A DNA stretch of 39,960 nucleotides from Pseudolabrys sp. GTDB taxonomy: Bacteria; Pseudomonadota; Alphaproteobacteria; Rhizobiales; Xanthobacteraceae. Position numbers and translations under genes: made by a program. The stretch's first letter is position 1. Each line of letters begins with the position of its first letter. Positions 1 through 7,964 of this stretch are shown one piece after another. Below the pieces are notes generated by a model. That model saw only the letters and a list, made by a program, of their open reading frames with translations. It was not told the origin of the DNA and searched no databases. The stretch spans positions 1-39,960 of the forward strand of contig JALHRB010000034.1 of NCBI GenBank assembly GCA_022841665.1, written 5' to 3'.

Positions 1-276
1 GCCCTTGGTTTGGTAATAGGATTCCGAGCGGCGCGAATCGACCGCCGGCATGTTGACGGCGGCAGGCGCCCGCGTCGGCGGGGGCGCCGGCACTAGCGGC
101 GCGCCGAGACCGGCGGACGGAAAAGGCGTGCGCCCGGTATCCATGGCTGGCGGCGGGGCGGCGGCAGGTTTCTGCGCCTCTGCAGTCGGCTGCGCCGGCA
201 CGAGCGGCGGCGACGGCGTCCGCTGGGCGGGCGCCGGGGCGCGGGCTTCGGAGGTTCCGCTACGCTTACCGAACAC
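1..276 (-). CDS. cpaF: CpaF pilus motor ATPase, N-terminal part only
   Basis: The frame is open from a GTG at 274-276 to the window edge (92 codons). It begins MFGKRSG, has a long proline/alanine linker, and reaches RRSESYYQTKG, which is how rhizobial CpaF proteins begin before the ATPase domain. An in-frame TAA lies two codons upstream and GGAG sits about 8 bases before the GTG, so the start is well supported. CpaF is the hexameric cytoplasmic secretion ATPase that powers Flp pilus assembly. The Walker motifs would lie beyond the window. It follows cpaE by 21 bases in the same operon. The identity rests on the N-terminus and on gene order. Confidence 0.85.
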   Translation of the reverse strand, partial: MFGKRSGTSEARAPAPAQRTPSPPLVPAQPTAEAQKPAAAPPPAMDTGRTPFPSAGLGAPLVPAPPPTRAPAAVNMPAVDSRRSESYYQTKG

Positions 277-297
277 GACTTACACTCCGAACTGTTC

Positions 298-1584
298 TCA
301 ACCGGACCGCTTCATGAGCTTGGCGAGCAGCGGCGAGAGCAGGCTGCCGCGCGTGCGTTTGGCCTCGGCGCGACCGGTCAGGATCTGCGCGAGTTGGCGG
401 AACATGTCCGCAGTCTTATGGCTCGCGGACATTTCCGCGATCATCTGCCCGTTGTTGGCGGCGGTGCCGAACAGTTGCGGGTCGAACGGGATCACCGCCA
501 GCGGCTGGTCCTCCAGCGCCTTGGCGAAGTCCGCCGGCGTGATTTCCGGCCGCTTGGGCACGCCGACCTGGTTGAGGCAATAGAAGGGCGGCCGGTCGTT
601 CGGCCGCGAGGCGCGCAGCAGGTCGACCATGTTCTTGGCGTTGCGCAGGTTGGCGAGGTCGGGTCCGGCCACGATCAGGATGTCGTCGGCGCTCACCAGC
701 AGCCTTCTGGTCCAGCCCGACCATTGATGCGGCACGTCCAGCACGACGCAGGGAATCGACGTACGCAGCGCGTCCAGGATGGCGTCGAAAGCTTCGGCGC
801 CGAAATCGTAGACGCGGTCGAGCGTGGCCGGTGCGGCCAGCAGGCTCAGATGGTCGGTACACTTCGACAGGAGCCGGTCCATGAAGGCGGTGTCGATGCG
901 GTCCGGCGAGAACACCGCGTCGGCGATGCCCTGCGGCGGGTCCTGGTTGTAGTCGAGACCGGCGGTGCCGAAGGCGAGATCGAGGTCGGTAACGACCGAG
1001 TCGAGTGCGAGGTCGCCGCCGATCGCCCAGGCGATATTATGCGCCACGGTCGACGCGCCGACGCCGCCTTTTGCCCCGACCACGGCAATGATGCGGCCGA
1101 CAGGCTTGGCGTCGGGAGCGGAATAGAGGCCGCAAACCGCGCGCACGATATCGATCGTGCCGACCGGCGCGATCAGGTATTCGCTGACGCCGCGCCGGGT
1201 CAATTCGCGGTACAGCGTGACGTCGTTGACCTTGCCAACCACGATCACGCGCGTGCCGGCGTCGCAGACCTCGGCGAGCTGGTCGAGCCCGTTGAGAATC
1301 TCGTCGGCGCGGTTATCCGCCTCGATCACGATCACGTTTGGCGTCGGCGCGGTGCGGTAGGCTTCCACCGCGGCGGTAATGCCGCCCATCTGAATCTTCA
1401 CATGCGTCTTGCCAAGGCGACGGTCTTCGCCGGCCGACTGTACGGCGGCGGCGGTTTCGACCGTGTCGCAGAAGGCCTGGATCGACACGCGCGGGCAGGG
1501 CGCAATGTGCTCTTCGGCCACCGCGGGCGGGGCCGCCAGTCCGGCGTCGTCGGCGACGGCTAGTTGATAAGCGTGCTGAATCAT
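298..1584 (-). CDS. cpaE: CpaE/TadZ pilus assembly ATPase
   Basis: A 428-residue protein. Residues about 30-155 form a degenerate receiver-like domain, and residues about 163-400 a ParA/MinD-like ATPase domain. The deviant Walker A reads KGGVGAS at 172-178; the usual lysine or glycine-lysine before the last serine is alanine, as is common in TadZ/CpaE proteins. DLDLAFGT at 200-207 is the switch region. In this family the protein places the Tad pilus machine at a cell pole or focus. Its ATG overlaps the cpaD stop in an ATGA, so the two are translationally coupled. Identity is secure from domains and operon position; polar localisation is inferred from the family. Confidence 0.93.
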   Translation of the reverse strand: MIQHAYQLAVADDAGLAAPPAVAEEHIAPCPRVSIQAFCDTVETAAAVQSAGEDRRLGKTHVKIQMGGITAAVEAYRTAPTPNVIVIEADNRADEILNGLDQLAEVCDAGTRVIVVGKVNDVTLYRELTRRGVSEYLIAPVGTIDIVRAVCGLYSAPDAKPVGRIIAVVGAKGGVGASTVAHNIAWAIGGDLALDSVVTDLDLAFGTAGLDYNQDPPQGIADAVFSPDRIDTAFMDRLLSKCTDHLSLLAAPATLDRVYDFGAEAFDAILDALRTSIPCVVLDVPHQWSGWTRRLLVSADDILIVAGPDLANLRNAKNMVDLLRASRPNDRPPFYCLNQVGVPKRPEITPADFAKALEDQPLAVIPFDPQLFGTAANNGQMIAEMSASHKTADMFRQLAQILTGRAEAKRTRGSLLSPLLAKLMKRSG

Positions 1585-2318
1585 TTTCCGAGATCGCTGA
1601 TCTTGCCGGTGTCGTAACCGCTATAGGTGGCGGAGGGGTGCTCGCCCTTCCGGTACTTGTCGATCGCGACCGAGCGGCGCGCGGCATAAGCGGGCGTCTC
1701 GCCGCGCGGCTGCACGAGGTCGGCGGGGTTGTCGATCATGGAGGCGAGGTTGCGCTGGGTGGCGCAGCCGAGGTTCCAGTGAGGCCGGTTTTCGTGGTCC
1801 TTGGAATCGATGGACGGGCCGAGGTCGGCAGGCCAGCGGCCGCAGGGGCCGGCTTCCGCGGTCAATTTGGAGTAGTTGATCTTGATGCTCGCGAGCGCAG
1901 CCGGCGACGGCCGGTAGGTGCGCACGTAGACGGCGTTGCGCGGCACGCCGGAGGCGGCGAAGATCGAATGCACTTCCCGCATCGAGTCGGCGGCGGCATG
2001 GTCGGTCGGCCCGCCGCGCGGCACGTCGACGACGATGCCGCTGGTTGCTTCCCGCCGCCATGTCTGCGCGAAAGACAGCACGTCGGCGCGCTGGTCGGGC
2101 GAAAGCCCGCCGCGGTTGCGCCCGAGGAACAGCTCGACGGTGCGTTCGCCCTCTTTCAGCGTGATCGGGTGACGCTCGCGGTAATCGACCGGGTAGGGCG
2201 CCTGCGCGACGGTCGTTTGGTTGCAGGCGCCGAGCAGCGCCGCGAGGCTGCCGGCGGCGATGAGCCGCAGCACCGCTTTGCCGTGGCGGTCGACGATTGT
2301 CTTGGAAACCGAGGTCAT
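1581..2318 (-). CDS. cpaD: CpaD pilus assembly lipoprotein
   Basis: A 245-residue exported protein starting MTSVSK. The ATG at 2318 is preceded by GGCGGAG at proper spacing; a longer upstream reading of the frame lies inside cpaC and is not used. A signal peptide ends in a lipobox (LLGAC) with the lipidated cysteine at residue 32. The rest is the CpaD/TadB-like periplasmic domain, with two cysteines (in GPCGRW and NLGCATQ) typical of the family. CpaD is thought to help the CpaC secretin in the outer membrane or periplasm. It starts 16 bases after cpaC ends and overlaps cpaE by 4 bases. Confidence 0.92.
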   Translation of the reverse strand: MTSVSKTIVDRHGKAVLRLIAAGSLAALLGACNQTTVAQAPYPVDYRERHPITLKEGERTVELFLGRNRGGLSPDQRADVLSFAQTWRREATSGIVVDVPRGGPTDHAAADSMREVHSIFAASGVPRNAVYVRTYRPSPAALASIKINYSKLTAEAGPCGRWPADLGPSIDSKDHENRPHWNLGCATQRNLASMIDNPADLVQPRGETPAYAARRSVAIDKYRKGEHPSATYSGYDTGKISDLGK

Positions 2319-2334
2319 CGAACGTCTCCGCCAC

Positions 2335-3783
2335 TCAATCGAGGATGAATCCATACTTGCCGCGGTATTCGCCGGCCGGCCGCGCTTCCGCCTTGCCGGT
2401 CGTGCCGTAGATCCGGTTGAGCCGGCCGAGCAGCATGCTCTGCGGGTCGTTCGGGTCGGCGAAGCCGTCGTCGGGGCGCGACAACTGCTTCTGCGCCACC
2501 GCGCGCACCACATAGGGCGTCACCAGCACCATCAGTTCGGTCTGGCGGTTCACGTAGTCGCGGCTCTTGAACAGCGTGCCGAGCACCGGAAGGTGCATCA
2601 GGCCGGGAATGCCGTTGATCTGCTGTTTGGTCTGTTCCTGAATCATGCCGGCCATGGCGAGCGAGCCGCCGGACGGAATTTCGACGACCGTGTCGGCGCG
2701 GCGGGTTCGGATCGAGGGGATCGTGAGCGACTGGGTCGAGCCGGGCACCTGCAGCGTGAGCGCGTTCTCCGACGAGAGGTCGGAGACTTCGGTCATCACC
2801 TTCAGGCTGATGCGACCTTCCGACATGACGATCGGCGTGAACATCAGGCTGACGCCGAACTTCTTGAAATCGACCTGCGATTGGCAGACCGGCGGCGACT
2901 TTGTGGTGTCGCACGACAGGCCGTTCGGGATCGGGAATTCGCCACCCGCCATGAAGGTCGCGGTCTCACCCGAGATGGCGGTGAGGTTCGGCTCGGCCAA
3001 GGTACGGATCACGCCGGCGCGCTCCAGCGCGCGCAAAGTCGCGTTAACGCTCTTGAAGGAGCCGGCGAGCGAGGAGTCGCTCAAGGCCTGGCCGGTGGCG
3101 GAGAACGGGTTGGTGGTGTTGAAGTTGACGACCGCGGTGCCGTAGTTGAGCGTGCCGGAGAGGTCGATGCCGAGTTGCTTGATGACGTCGCGCTGAACTT
3201 CCGCGACCGTCACCTTGAGCATGATCTGGTCGCGGCCGCGCACGCTGATGCCGTTGACGACTTTGGTGCCTTCGCCGACCAGCCGCGAGGCGATGTCGAA
3301 AGCCTGCTGCGATTCGCCCGGGTTTGCCGCCGTGCCGGACAGCATGACGCCGTCATTGCCCACGCCTTCGATGCGGATGTCGCTGTCCGGCATCATCTGC
3401 TTGAGCGCGCCGCGCACGCCGTTGAGATCGCGCGTAACCGCGATGTCGAAGCCGGCGATCTGCTTGCCGTCGGCGTCGAAGAAGAAGATGTTGGTCTGCC
3501 CGACCGTCACGCCGATCATGTAGACCCGGCGCGAGGAGCGGACCACCGCATTGGCGACCTTGGGATCGGCGACCAGCACGTCCTTGATGTCGCGCGGCAG
3601 GTCGATCGCCACCGACTTGCCGATGCCGAGCGGCACGAAGCGCGAGGTGCCCTCGCTCGCCGCCACCTGGATGACCGGTGTGCCGCGGGGGTCCGCGGCG
3701 ATGGCCGAGGGCGCCGGCGCGAGACACGCACCGAGCATGAGGGCCGCCAGCGCGGCGCCGCGGGTCGCTGTCGCTATCGCCAT
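2335..3783 (-). CDS. cpaC: CpaC/RcpA outer membrane secretin of the Flp pilus
   Basis: A 482-residue protein with a signal peptide ending near residue 30. It has a pilus/secretin N-terminal domain at about 48-118, a BON-like stretch at about 120-185, and the secretin (GspD) domain at about 250-435 with the NGIPGLMHLPVLG segment. It forms the outer-membrane ring through which the pilus leaves. A cysteine pair at 291 and 300 lies in a loop of the secretin domain, as in related rhizobial proteins, and may form a disulfide (inference). It sits between cpaB and cpaD in the usual order. Length and domain order fit the family. Confidence 0.95.
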   Translation of the reverse strand: MAIATATRGAALAALMLGACLAPAPSAIAADPRGTPVIQVAASEGTSRFVPLGIGKSVAIDLPRDIKDVLVADPKVANAVVRSSRRVYMIGVTVGQTNIFFFDADGKQIAGFDIAVTRDLNGVRGALKQMMPDSDIRIEGVGNDGVMLSGTAANPGESQQAFDIASRLVGEGTKVVNGISVRGRDQIMLKVTVAEVQRDVIKQLGIDLSGTLNYGTAVVNFNTTNPFSATGQALSDSSLAGSFKSVNATLRALERAGVIRTLAEPNLTAISGETATFMAGGEFPIPNGLSCDTTKSPPVCQSQVDFKKFGVSLMFTPIVMSEGRISLKVMTEVSDLSSENALTLQVPGSTQSLTIPSIRTRRADTVVEIPSGGSLAMAGMIQEQTKQQINGIPGLMHLPVLGTLFKSRDYVNRQTELMVLVTPYVVRAVAQKQLSRPDDGFADPNDPQSMLLGRLNRIYGTTGKAEARPAGEYRGKYGFILD

Positions 3784-3805
3784 GTCGTGCAGTCCCCTCG
3801 AAATC

Positions 3806-4594
3806 TCATCGCGGTGTTGTGGTCGTGCTGATGCCGAAGCGGACGACGTTCACACCGCCGCGCGCGCTCGGCTTGTCGTCTTCCGGCGTGGTGGTGTCGC
3901 GCGAGGCGTCGGTGATGCTGCGCAGCGCCAGCGACAGCGTGCCGAGCTGCTGGCCGAGCACCAGCGTCTCAGCCTGGCTCGCTGACAGCTCGAGCGTCGC
4001 GGTCTTGCCGACCACGACCTTCTGCCCGTTCTTCTCTTCGACCGCCTGGTCGATCGCCAGCACGCGGATATTGCTGAGGATGGTTTCGCTCGTCTGCTGC
4101 GTGGTGTTGGTCTTGTCGGCGTCGCGGCGCGTCATAATAACGTCGACGCGGTCGTTCGGCAGGATGAAGCCGCCGGCGCCGGTCTCCGGCGAGATTTGCG
4201 TCGACACGGCGCGCATGCCGGAAGGCAGAATCGCGGCCATGAAGCCGGAGCCCTTGGCGTTCACCAGCTTGACTTCGCGGATCGGCTCGCCTGCGACGAA
4301 CGGCGCGCGCGCAATCCAGCCGGAAAGATCCTCGATCGCGGCCGGACGGTCGGACTTGCGGATGAAATTTCCGGTCGCGGCGTCGGCGGGCCAGGCTTGC
4401 CACCGCACGTCGCCGGGCGAGACGACCTGGCCGAGCGGAATATCGCCTTTGGCGACAAGAATATCGACGGTGGCAGGCTTCGGCGCCGCTTCCTGCTTCA
4501 CCTCGGGCGGCTTTTCCGAGCGGCCCGCCAACAGCGCGGCAACCCCACCGGCTCCGATGGCGACGGCCAGAACAACAAGACGCGCGGCTTTCAT
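3806..4594 (-). CDS. cpaB: CpaB/RcpC Flp pilus assembly protein
   Basis: A 262-residue protein with one N-terminal membrane segment (about 5-24). A SAF domain follows at about 42-105, starting VDILVAKGDIPLGQ, and then an RcpC domain at about 110-250 with the conserved run ILPSGMRAVST...GGFILPNDRVDVI. It is a periplasmic, inner-membrane-anchored part of the Tad machine that is thought to link with the secretin. It precedes cpaC by 22 bases. The last 30 or so residues are polar and low in complexity, including a run of threonines. Confidence 0.94.
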   Translation of the reverse strand: MKAARLVVLAVAIGAGGVAALLAGRSEKPPEVKQEAAPKPATVDILVAKGDIPLGQVVSPGDVRWQAWPADAATGNFIRKSDRPAAIEDLSGWIARAPFVAGEPIREVKLVNAKGSGFMAAILPSGMRAVSTQISPETGAGGFILPNDRVDVIMTRRDADKTNTTQQTSETILSNIRVLAIDQAVEEKNGQKVVVGKTATLELSASQAETLVLGQQLGTLSLALRSITDASRDTTTPEDDKPSARGGVNVVRFGISTTTTPR

Positions 4595-4609
4595 AACTCT
4601 ACTCTCACG

Positions 4610-4640
4610 GTGACTGCGGCCGGCGCGGCCGCAAAATCCA
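4610..4640. repeat. GC hairpin in the cpaA-cpaB gap
   Basis: The 159-base gap between cpaA and cpaB contains a short perfect inverted repeat (GCGGCC, GGCGC loop, GGCCGC) with no T-run. It could affect RNA processing within the operon. Otherwise the gap shows nothing but some AT-rich sequence with GTTAA motifs. Confidence 0.35.
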
Positions 4641-4753
4641 CATGGCGGCGCACACCGCCGCTCGCACGGGATTTCATCAGGTAAAGGTCAAGGTATGGTT
4701 AAGCAGCGGTATCCAAATCGAGTTAATACAATCTTGCTCGACCGGCGCGCCGC

Positions 4754-5260
4754 TTACGCGCCGATGGCCGCCATCCAGCCGGTCTTGGGATAAATCGCGA
4801 GCGCCGCGGCGGCCAGCGCAATGCCATAAGGGACGCCGCCGGCCTCGTCGTGCAGCCGCTGGATCCAGGGCTGGCGCGCCATGACGCCGGGCAGTGGCAG
4901 CTTGCGGAACTGCAGCAGCAGCAGCGTGAGCGCGCCGCCGAACAAGGACGCATAGATCAGGTAGTCGAGCAAATGATCGAAGCCGAACCACAGCGCGGTG
5001 GCCGCCGCCAGCTTGGCGTCGCCGCCCCCGATCCAGCCTTGCGTAAAGAAGCCGAAGGAAACGACGAGCACTAGGGCGCTGGCGGCGAGATGCATGCCGA
5101 TGTCGTTGAGCGGCATGCCGGTGACGGCGGCCAGCAGGAAAAAGACCGCGACCAGCGCGATCGACAGCCGGTTCGAGATGGTCATCGTGAAGAGATCGCT
5201 CGAGGCGGCGAAGGCCATCAGGGCGGGAAACAGCAGCAGCCTGATTGCGTCCGTGACCAT
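4754..5260 (-). CDS. cpaA: CpaA/TadV prepilin peptidase
   Basis: A 168-residue polytopic membrane protein of the type IV prepilin peptidase family (A24), in the short CpaA form that lacks the methyltransferase domain. The two catalytic aspartates are visible: D22 in SSDLFTMTISNRL and D81 in GGGDAKL. I use the ATG at 5260 (MVTDAIRLLL), which has GAGAG upstream, rather than an upstream codon at 5293. It would cleave the pilin encoded just upstream and the two TadE-type pseudopilins on the other strand, after the glycine of the G/xxxxE motif. Confidence 0.92.
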   Translation of the reverse strand: MVTDAIRLLLFPALMAFAASSDLFTMTISNRLSIALVAVFFLLAAVTGMPLNDIGMHLAASALVLVVSFGFFTQGWIGGGDAKLAAATALWFGFDHLLDYLIYASLFGGALTLLLLQFRKLPLPGVMARQPWIQRLHDEAGGVPYGIALAAAALAIYPKTGWMAAIGA

Positions 5261-5376
5261 GTTGGGATCTCTCACGCGAGGCCTCCTCCGCATGGATGAG
5301 GCGATACCGGCTCTCGTTTAACGCGCGCAGCCTTTACCCTTCGTAAACCGCCGCGGCGCGGGCGCTCCCAAAATGC

Positions 5377-5405
5377 AAAAGCTCCGGCGCTGGACCGGAG
5401 CTTTT
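5377..5405. terminator. Perfect bidirectional hairpin after the pilin gene
   Basis: AAAAGCTCCGG (5377-5387) pairs perfectly with CCGGAGCTTTT (5395-5405) across a 7-base loop. Because the arms end in A and T runs, the hairpin reads as a rho-independent terminator on both strands. It lies 24 bases after the pilin stop and before cpaA, a good place to let abundant pilin mRNA end while some transcription continues into the assembly genes. Confidence 0.85.
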
Positions 5406-5429
5406 GGCCTTATCAGCCCACGGCCCGTC

Positions 5430-5594
5430 TTATTTAAGCTGGGTCGAGATGCTGTTGAACTTGGTATTGAGCTTCGAGCCGAGGCCGTTGACGACCGCGA
5501 TGATCGCGACCGAGATGCCGGCGGCAATGAGGCCGTACTCGATGGCGGTCGCGCCCGAGTCGTCCTTCATGAAGCGCAGGAAGACGTTCTTCAT
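5430..5594 (-). CDS. Flp/Fap-type pilin (major Tad pilus subunit)
   Basis: A 54-residue protein starting MKNVFLRFMKDD. It has the class IVb prepilin motif SGATAIEYGLIAA: cleavage is expected after G14, and E19 is the conserved glutamate at +5, followed by a hydrophobic helix (about 20-40) and a short polar tail ending STQLK. The length is normal for Flp pilins. AAGGAG lies 7 bases before the ATG, the strongest ribosome site in the locus. It heads the cpa operon and corresponds to PilA of the Caulobacter cpa system. Confidence 0.96.
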   Translation of the reverse strand: MKNVFLRFMKDDSGATAIEYGLIAAGISVAIIAVVNGLGSKLNTKFNSISTQLK

Positions 5595-6205
5595 CGTTGA
5601 ACTCCTTGATCCACGTGGGCCGATATCAGTTCCGGATCCCCCTCCGGCTCACTGCATCGTGGGCGGCACCCTAGCAACGACCCCTTGCATGCCGGTTAAT
5701 ATGATTGAAGAATCATGAGGTCGCAGCGGAACATTTCTATGTATAAATTATGTAGTCGAAACTATCTCTAGGCAAGAATACCATAGTTAACAAAAGGTTA
5801 CACCATTACTATACTTTGATTAGACTATAATATTCGAGTGAAAGCATTAGAAAATACCGAGAAACCGCTGTGGGATTGAATTGTTTCTGTGCAGACACTA
5901 CCTTGCGCTCCCTAAGCAACACTCGGCCCGTAGCTTGCGTATCGATGCTTCGCCGCGTGCGGCGATAAACGGGCATGATGGCGCCGGCATCGGGCGTGCC
6001 GGCGAATTCATCCTCTGTTAACCGCGTCGTTGCGTTTTTCGCCGCACGCGGGAACCGGTACGCGGTTTTGCGCCGTGGGACTGCCGGCAGCCGCGCAGGC
6101 GAGCTGTCCCTTTGCACTTCATTCACCAATTGCGGTCACCTTGAAAGCCGTCTCCCGCCCTGTTGCGGCGGCGTTTTTGTTGGGTGCGTAGCGTTGGAGT
6201 GTTCG
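5595..6205. promoter_or_regulatory. Divergent pilus-locus intergenic region, AT-rich
   Basis: No convincing gene lies in these 611 bases. Positions about 5690-5890 are clearly richer in A and T than anything else in the window and probably hold the promoter or promoters for the minus-strand pilin operon. Part of the right half is GC-rich leader for the plus-strand secretin-domain gene. A near-consensus CtrA site is listed separately. Exact promoter elements could not be fixed by eye. Confidence 0.5.
5787..5801. promoter_or_regulatory. Candidate CtrA box (TTAA-N7-TTAC)
   Basis: TTAA (5787-5790), seven bases, then TTAC (5798-5801). The CtrA consensus is TTAA-N7-TTAA, so there is one mismatch. 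CtrA controls pilA in Caulobacter. The position, about 190 bases upstream of the pilin start, is far for a direct activator site unless the leader is long. Confidence 0.4.
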
Positions 6206-6688
6206 ATGTCGGCCGTGTCCGGGCGTCGCAGGCGTCTATTGAAGCGATGGGTCTGGACCATCATCTTCGCCGCCACTCTCGGTTCGGGGGCTCGGGCCGA
6301 CACCGTGACCATCGCCGTCGACCAGGCGCGGATCATGAAGCTGCCCGAGCGGGTCGCCACCATCGTCATCGGAAATCCGCTGATCGCCGACGCCACGCTG
6401 CAGAGCGGCGGCATCCTGGTGCTCACCGGCAAGGGCTATGGCGCGACCAACATGCTGGCGCTCGACCGCGGCGGCCGCGTCGTGATGGACAAGACCGTGC
6501 AGGTGCTCGGCCCCGGCGGCAACGACCTGGTCGTCGTGTATCGGGGCATAGAGCGCGAATCCTACAGTTGCGCGCCGGAATGCGAGCGCCGCATCACGCT
6601 CGGCGACTCGGGGCCCTACTTCTCGCAAACGCTGCAGCAGACCGGCACAAGGAACGGCCAGGCGCAGTCGTCGGCGCCGGCGCGCTGA
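6206..6688 (+). CDS. Exported stand-alone secretin/pilus N-terminal domain protein
   Basis: A 160-residue protein from the ATG at 6206, which has GGAG 7 bases upstream. A basic N-terminus and hydrophobic segment end near SGARA (about residue 31), suggesting a signal peptide. Residues about 33-105 match the pilus-formation N-terminal domain also found in CpaC: compare IVIGNPLIADATLQSG here with VLVADPKVANAVVRSS there, and the GxTNMLALDRGG segment. The C-terminal part has two cysteines (CAPEC) and no secretin barrel. It may be a periplasmic accessory to the secretin (inference). Its position opposite the pilin operon fits a role in pilus assembly. Confidence 0.8.
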   Translation: MSAVSGRRRRLLKRWVWTIIFAATLGSGARADTVTIAVDQARIMKLPERVATIVIGNPLIADATLQSGGILVLTGKGYGATNMLALDRGGRVVMDKTVQVLGPGGNDLVVVYRGIERESYSCAPECERRITLGDSGPYFSQTLQQTGTRNGQAQSSAPAR

Positions 6689-6697
6689 GGGACACGG

Positions 6698-6713
6698 TTA
6701 GCGAAGGCTTAAC
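6698..6713. promoter_or_regulatory. Candidate CtrA box (TTAG-N7-TTAAC)
   Basis: TTAG (6698-6701), seven bases, then TTAAC (6709-6713), one mismatch from the CtrA consensus. It lies in the 124-base gap before the tadE-like gene, at a fitting distance for transcription control. Confidence 0.4.
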
Positions 6714-6812
6714 GCGGCCGTCGTCCGCCTCCGCGACCGCCGCAAGAATTCGACAAGACCGATTTGCTATGACCTTGCGGTGCTGCGGAACCCAGCAGTC
6801 GAGCCGTCTCCG

Positions 6813-7409
6813 ATGAAGATCAAGATCCCGCGAAAGATCGCCGCCCGCCTGGTGCGCTGGATGCCGGCGCGCGTGGCGCGCCGCTTCGTGCGCGAGGAGG
6901 ACGGCGCGACCGCGGTCGAGTTCGGCCTGGTGGCGTTGCCGTTCCTCGCTTTGACCTTCGCGATCATCGAGACCTCGCTGGTCTTTTTTGCCGGCCAGTC
7001 GCTGGAAGCCGCGGTCGCCGACGCGTCGCGCCAGATCATGACCGGTCAGGCTCAGAATGCCGGCTACACCACGAGCGATACGTTCAAGAAGAACGTCGTG
7101 TGTGAATATCTGAAGACCGGCATTACGATGTTCGACTGCAATAAAGTCGTCGTCGACGTCAGGAATTTTGCAAGCTTCTCTTCGATCGCCACGAGCTCGC
7201 CTGTCACGAACGGACAGCTCGACGACACCAAGGCCACGTTCAAGGCGACCGGCCCCGGCTGCATCCAGGTGGTTTCATTCTATTATTCGTGGCCGATCTA
7301 CGTATCGTTGCTCGGCAACAACCTTTCGAACTTGGGGGAGGGCACGCGCCTGCTGGTGGCGACTGCCGTGTTCCGCAACGAACCTTTCGGGCCGACCGGC
7401 ACATGCTGA
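6813..7409 (+). CDS. TadE-family pseudopilin
   Basis: A 198-residue protein from ATG 6813 (MKIKIPRK); a GTG at 6780 is an alternative, and neither has a strong ribosome site. The basic N-terminus ends in REEDGATAVEFGLVALPFLAL, the TadE motif: a G31/A32 processing site, glutamate at +5, then one membrane helix. The rest is an extracytoplasmic domain with a few cysteines (CEYLK, FDCNK, GPGC, TGTC). TadE and TadF are minor pseudopilins matured by the prepilin peptidase. Its stop overlaps the next start, so the two are coupled. Confidence 0.88.
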   Translation: MKIKIPRKIAARLVRWMPARVARRFVREEDGATAVEFGLVALPFLALTFAIIETSLVFFAGQSLEAAVADASRQIMTGQAQNAGYTTSDTFKKNVVCEYLKTGITMFDCNKVVVDVRNFASFSSIATSSPVTNGQLDDTKATFKATGPGCIQVVSFYYSWPIYVSLLGNNLSNLGEGTRLLVATAVFRNEPFGPTGTC

Positions 7410-7963
7410 AACGTTCTCTCATCGGCCGCTTGACACGTCTCGCACGCGACCGGCGCGGCGTCTCCGCCGTCGAGTTCGCCTTGATCGCGCCGATGATGAT
7501 CACGCTCTACCTGGGTGTCGTCGAGATCTCGGAAGGCGTGACCGCCGACCGCAAAGTGAGCATTGCCGCGGCCGCCGTCGCCAACCTGGCGACGCAAGCG
7601 ACCGCTATCACCGCCTCGGAGATGACGGACATCCTCGACGCCGCGTCGGCGGTCATCAAGCCTTTCGACGCCAGCAAGCTGAAGATCACGGTGTCCTGCA
7701 TCGCCATCGACGCGAACAAGAGCGCCAAAGTGAAATGGAGCGTCACCCGTAACGGCACGGCGCGCTCCGTCGGCACCTACACGTTCGATGCCGCGAACGC
7801 GGCGCTGGCCGTGGCGAACTCCTACCTGCTGCTCGGCGAGGCGAGCTACACCTACACGCCGACGGTCGGGCACACCATCACGGGCTCGATCACGCTCAAC
7901 GACAAGATGTTCATGAGCCCGCGCATCTCGGCGCCGTCTTACGCCAGCACGGCCTGCACCTGA
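7403..7963 (+). CDS. TadE/TadG-type pilus protein
   Basis: A 186-residue protein. The ATG at 7403 overlaps the previous stop (ATGCTGA). The N-terminus has RRGVSAVEFALIAPMM, again the G/xxxxE plus hydrophobic helix motif, with G19 as the likely cleavage residue. The remaining 150 residues are extracytoplasmic and end in TACT. It is shorter than full TadG proteins, which carry a von Willebrand domain, so TadF-like or a short TadG is the best call. It ends the plus-strand arm of the pilus locus, 1 base before the convergent lrp-type gene. Confidence 0.85.
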   Translation: MLKRSLIGRLTRLARDRRGVSAVEFALIAPMMITLYLGVVEISEGVTADRKVSIAAAAVANLATQATAITASEMTDILDAASAVIKPFDASKLKITVSCIAIDANKSAKVKWSVTRNGTARSVGTYTFDAANAALAVANSYLLLGEASYTYTPTVGHTITGSITLNDKMFMSPRISAPSYASTACT

Positions 7964-7964
7964 G

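Noticed and set aside
2221-3831. 536-codon plus-strand frame over cpaC
   Set aside because: Antisense shadow of the secretin gene.
5809-6129. 106-codon minus-strand frame in the pilus intergenic region
   Set aside because: No ribosome site or family match; it spans the AT-rich promoter patch, with mixed composition.
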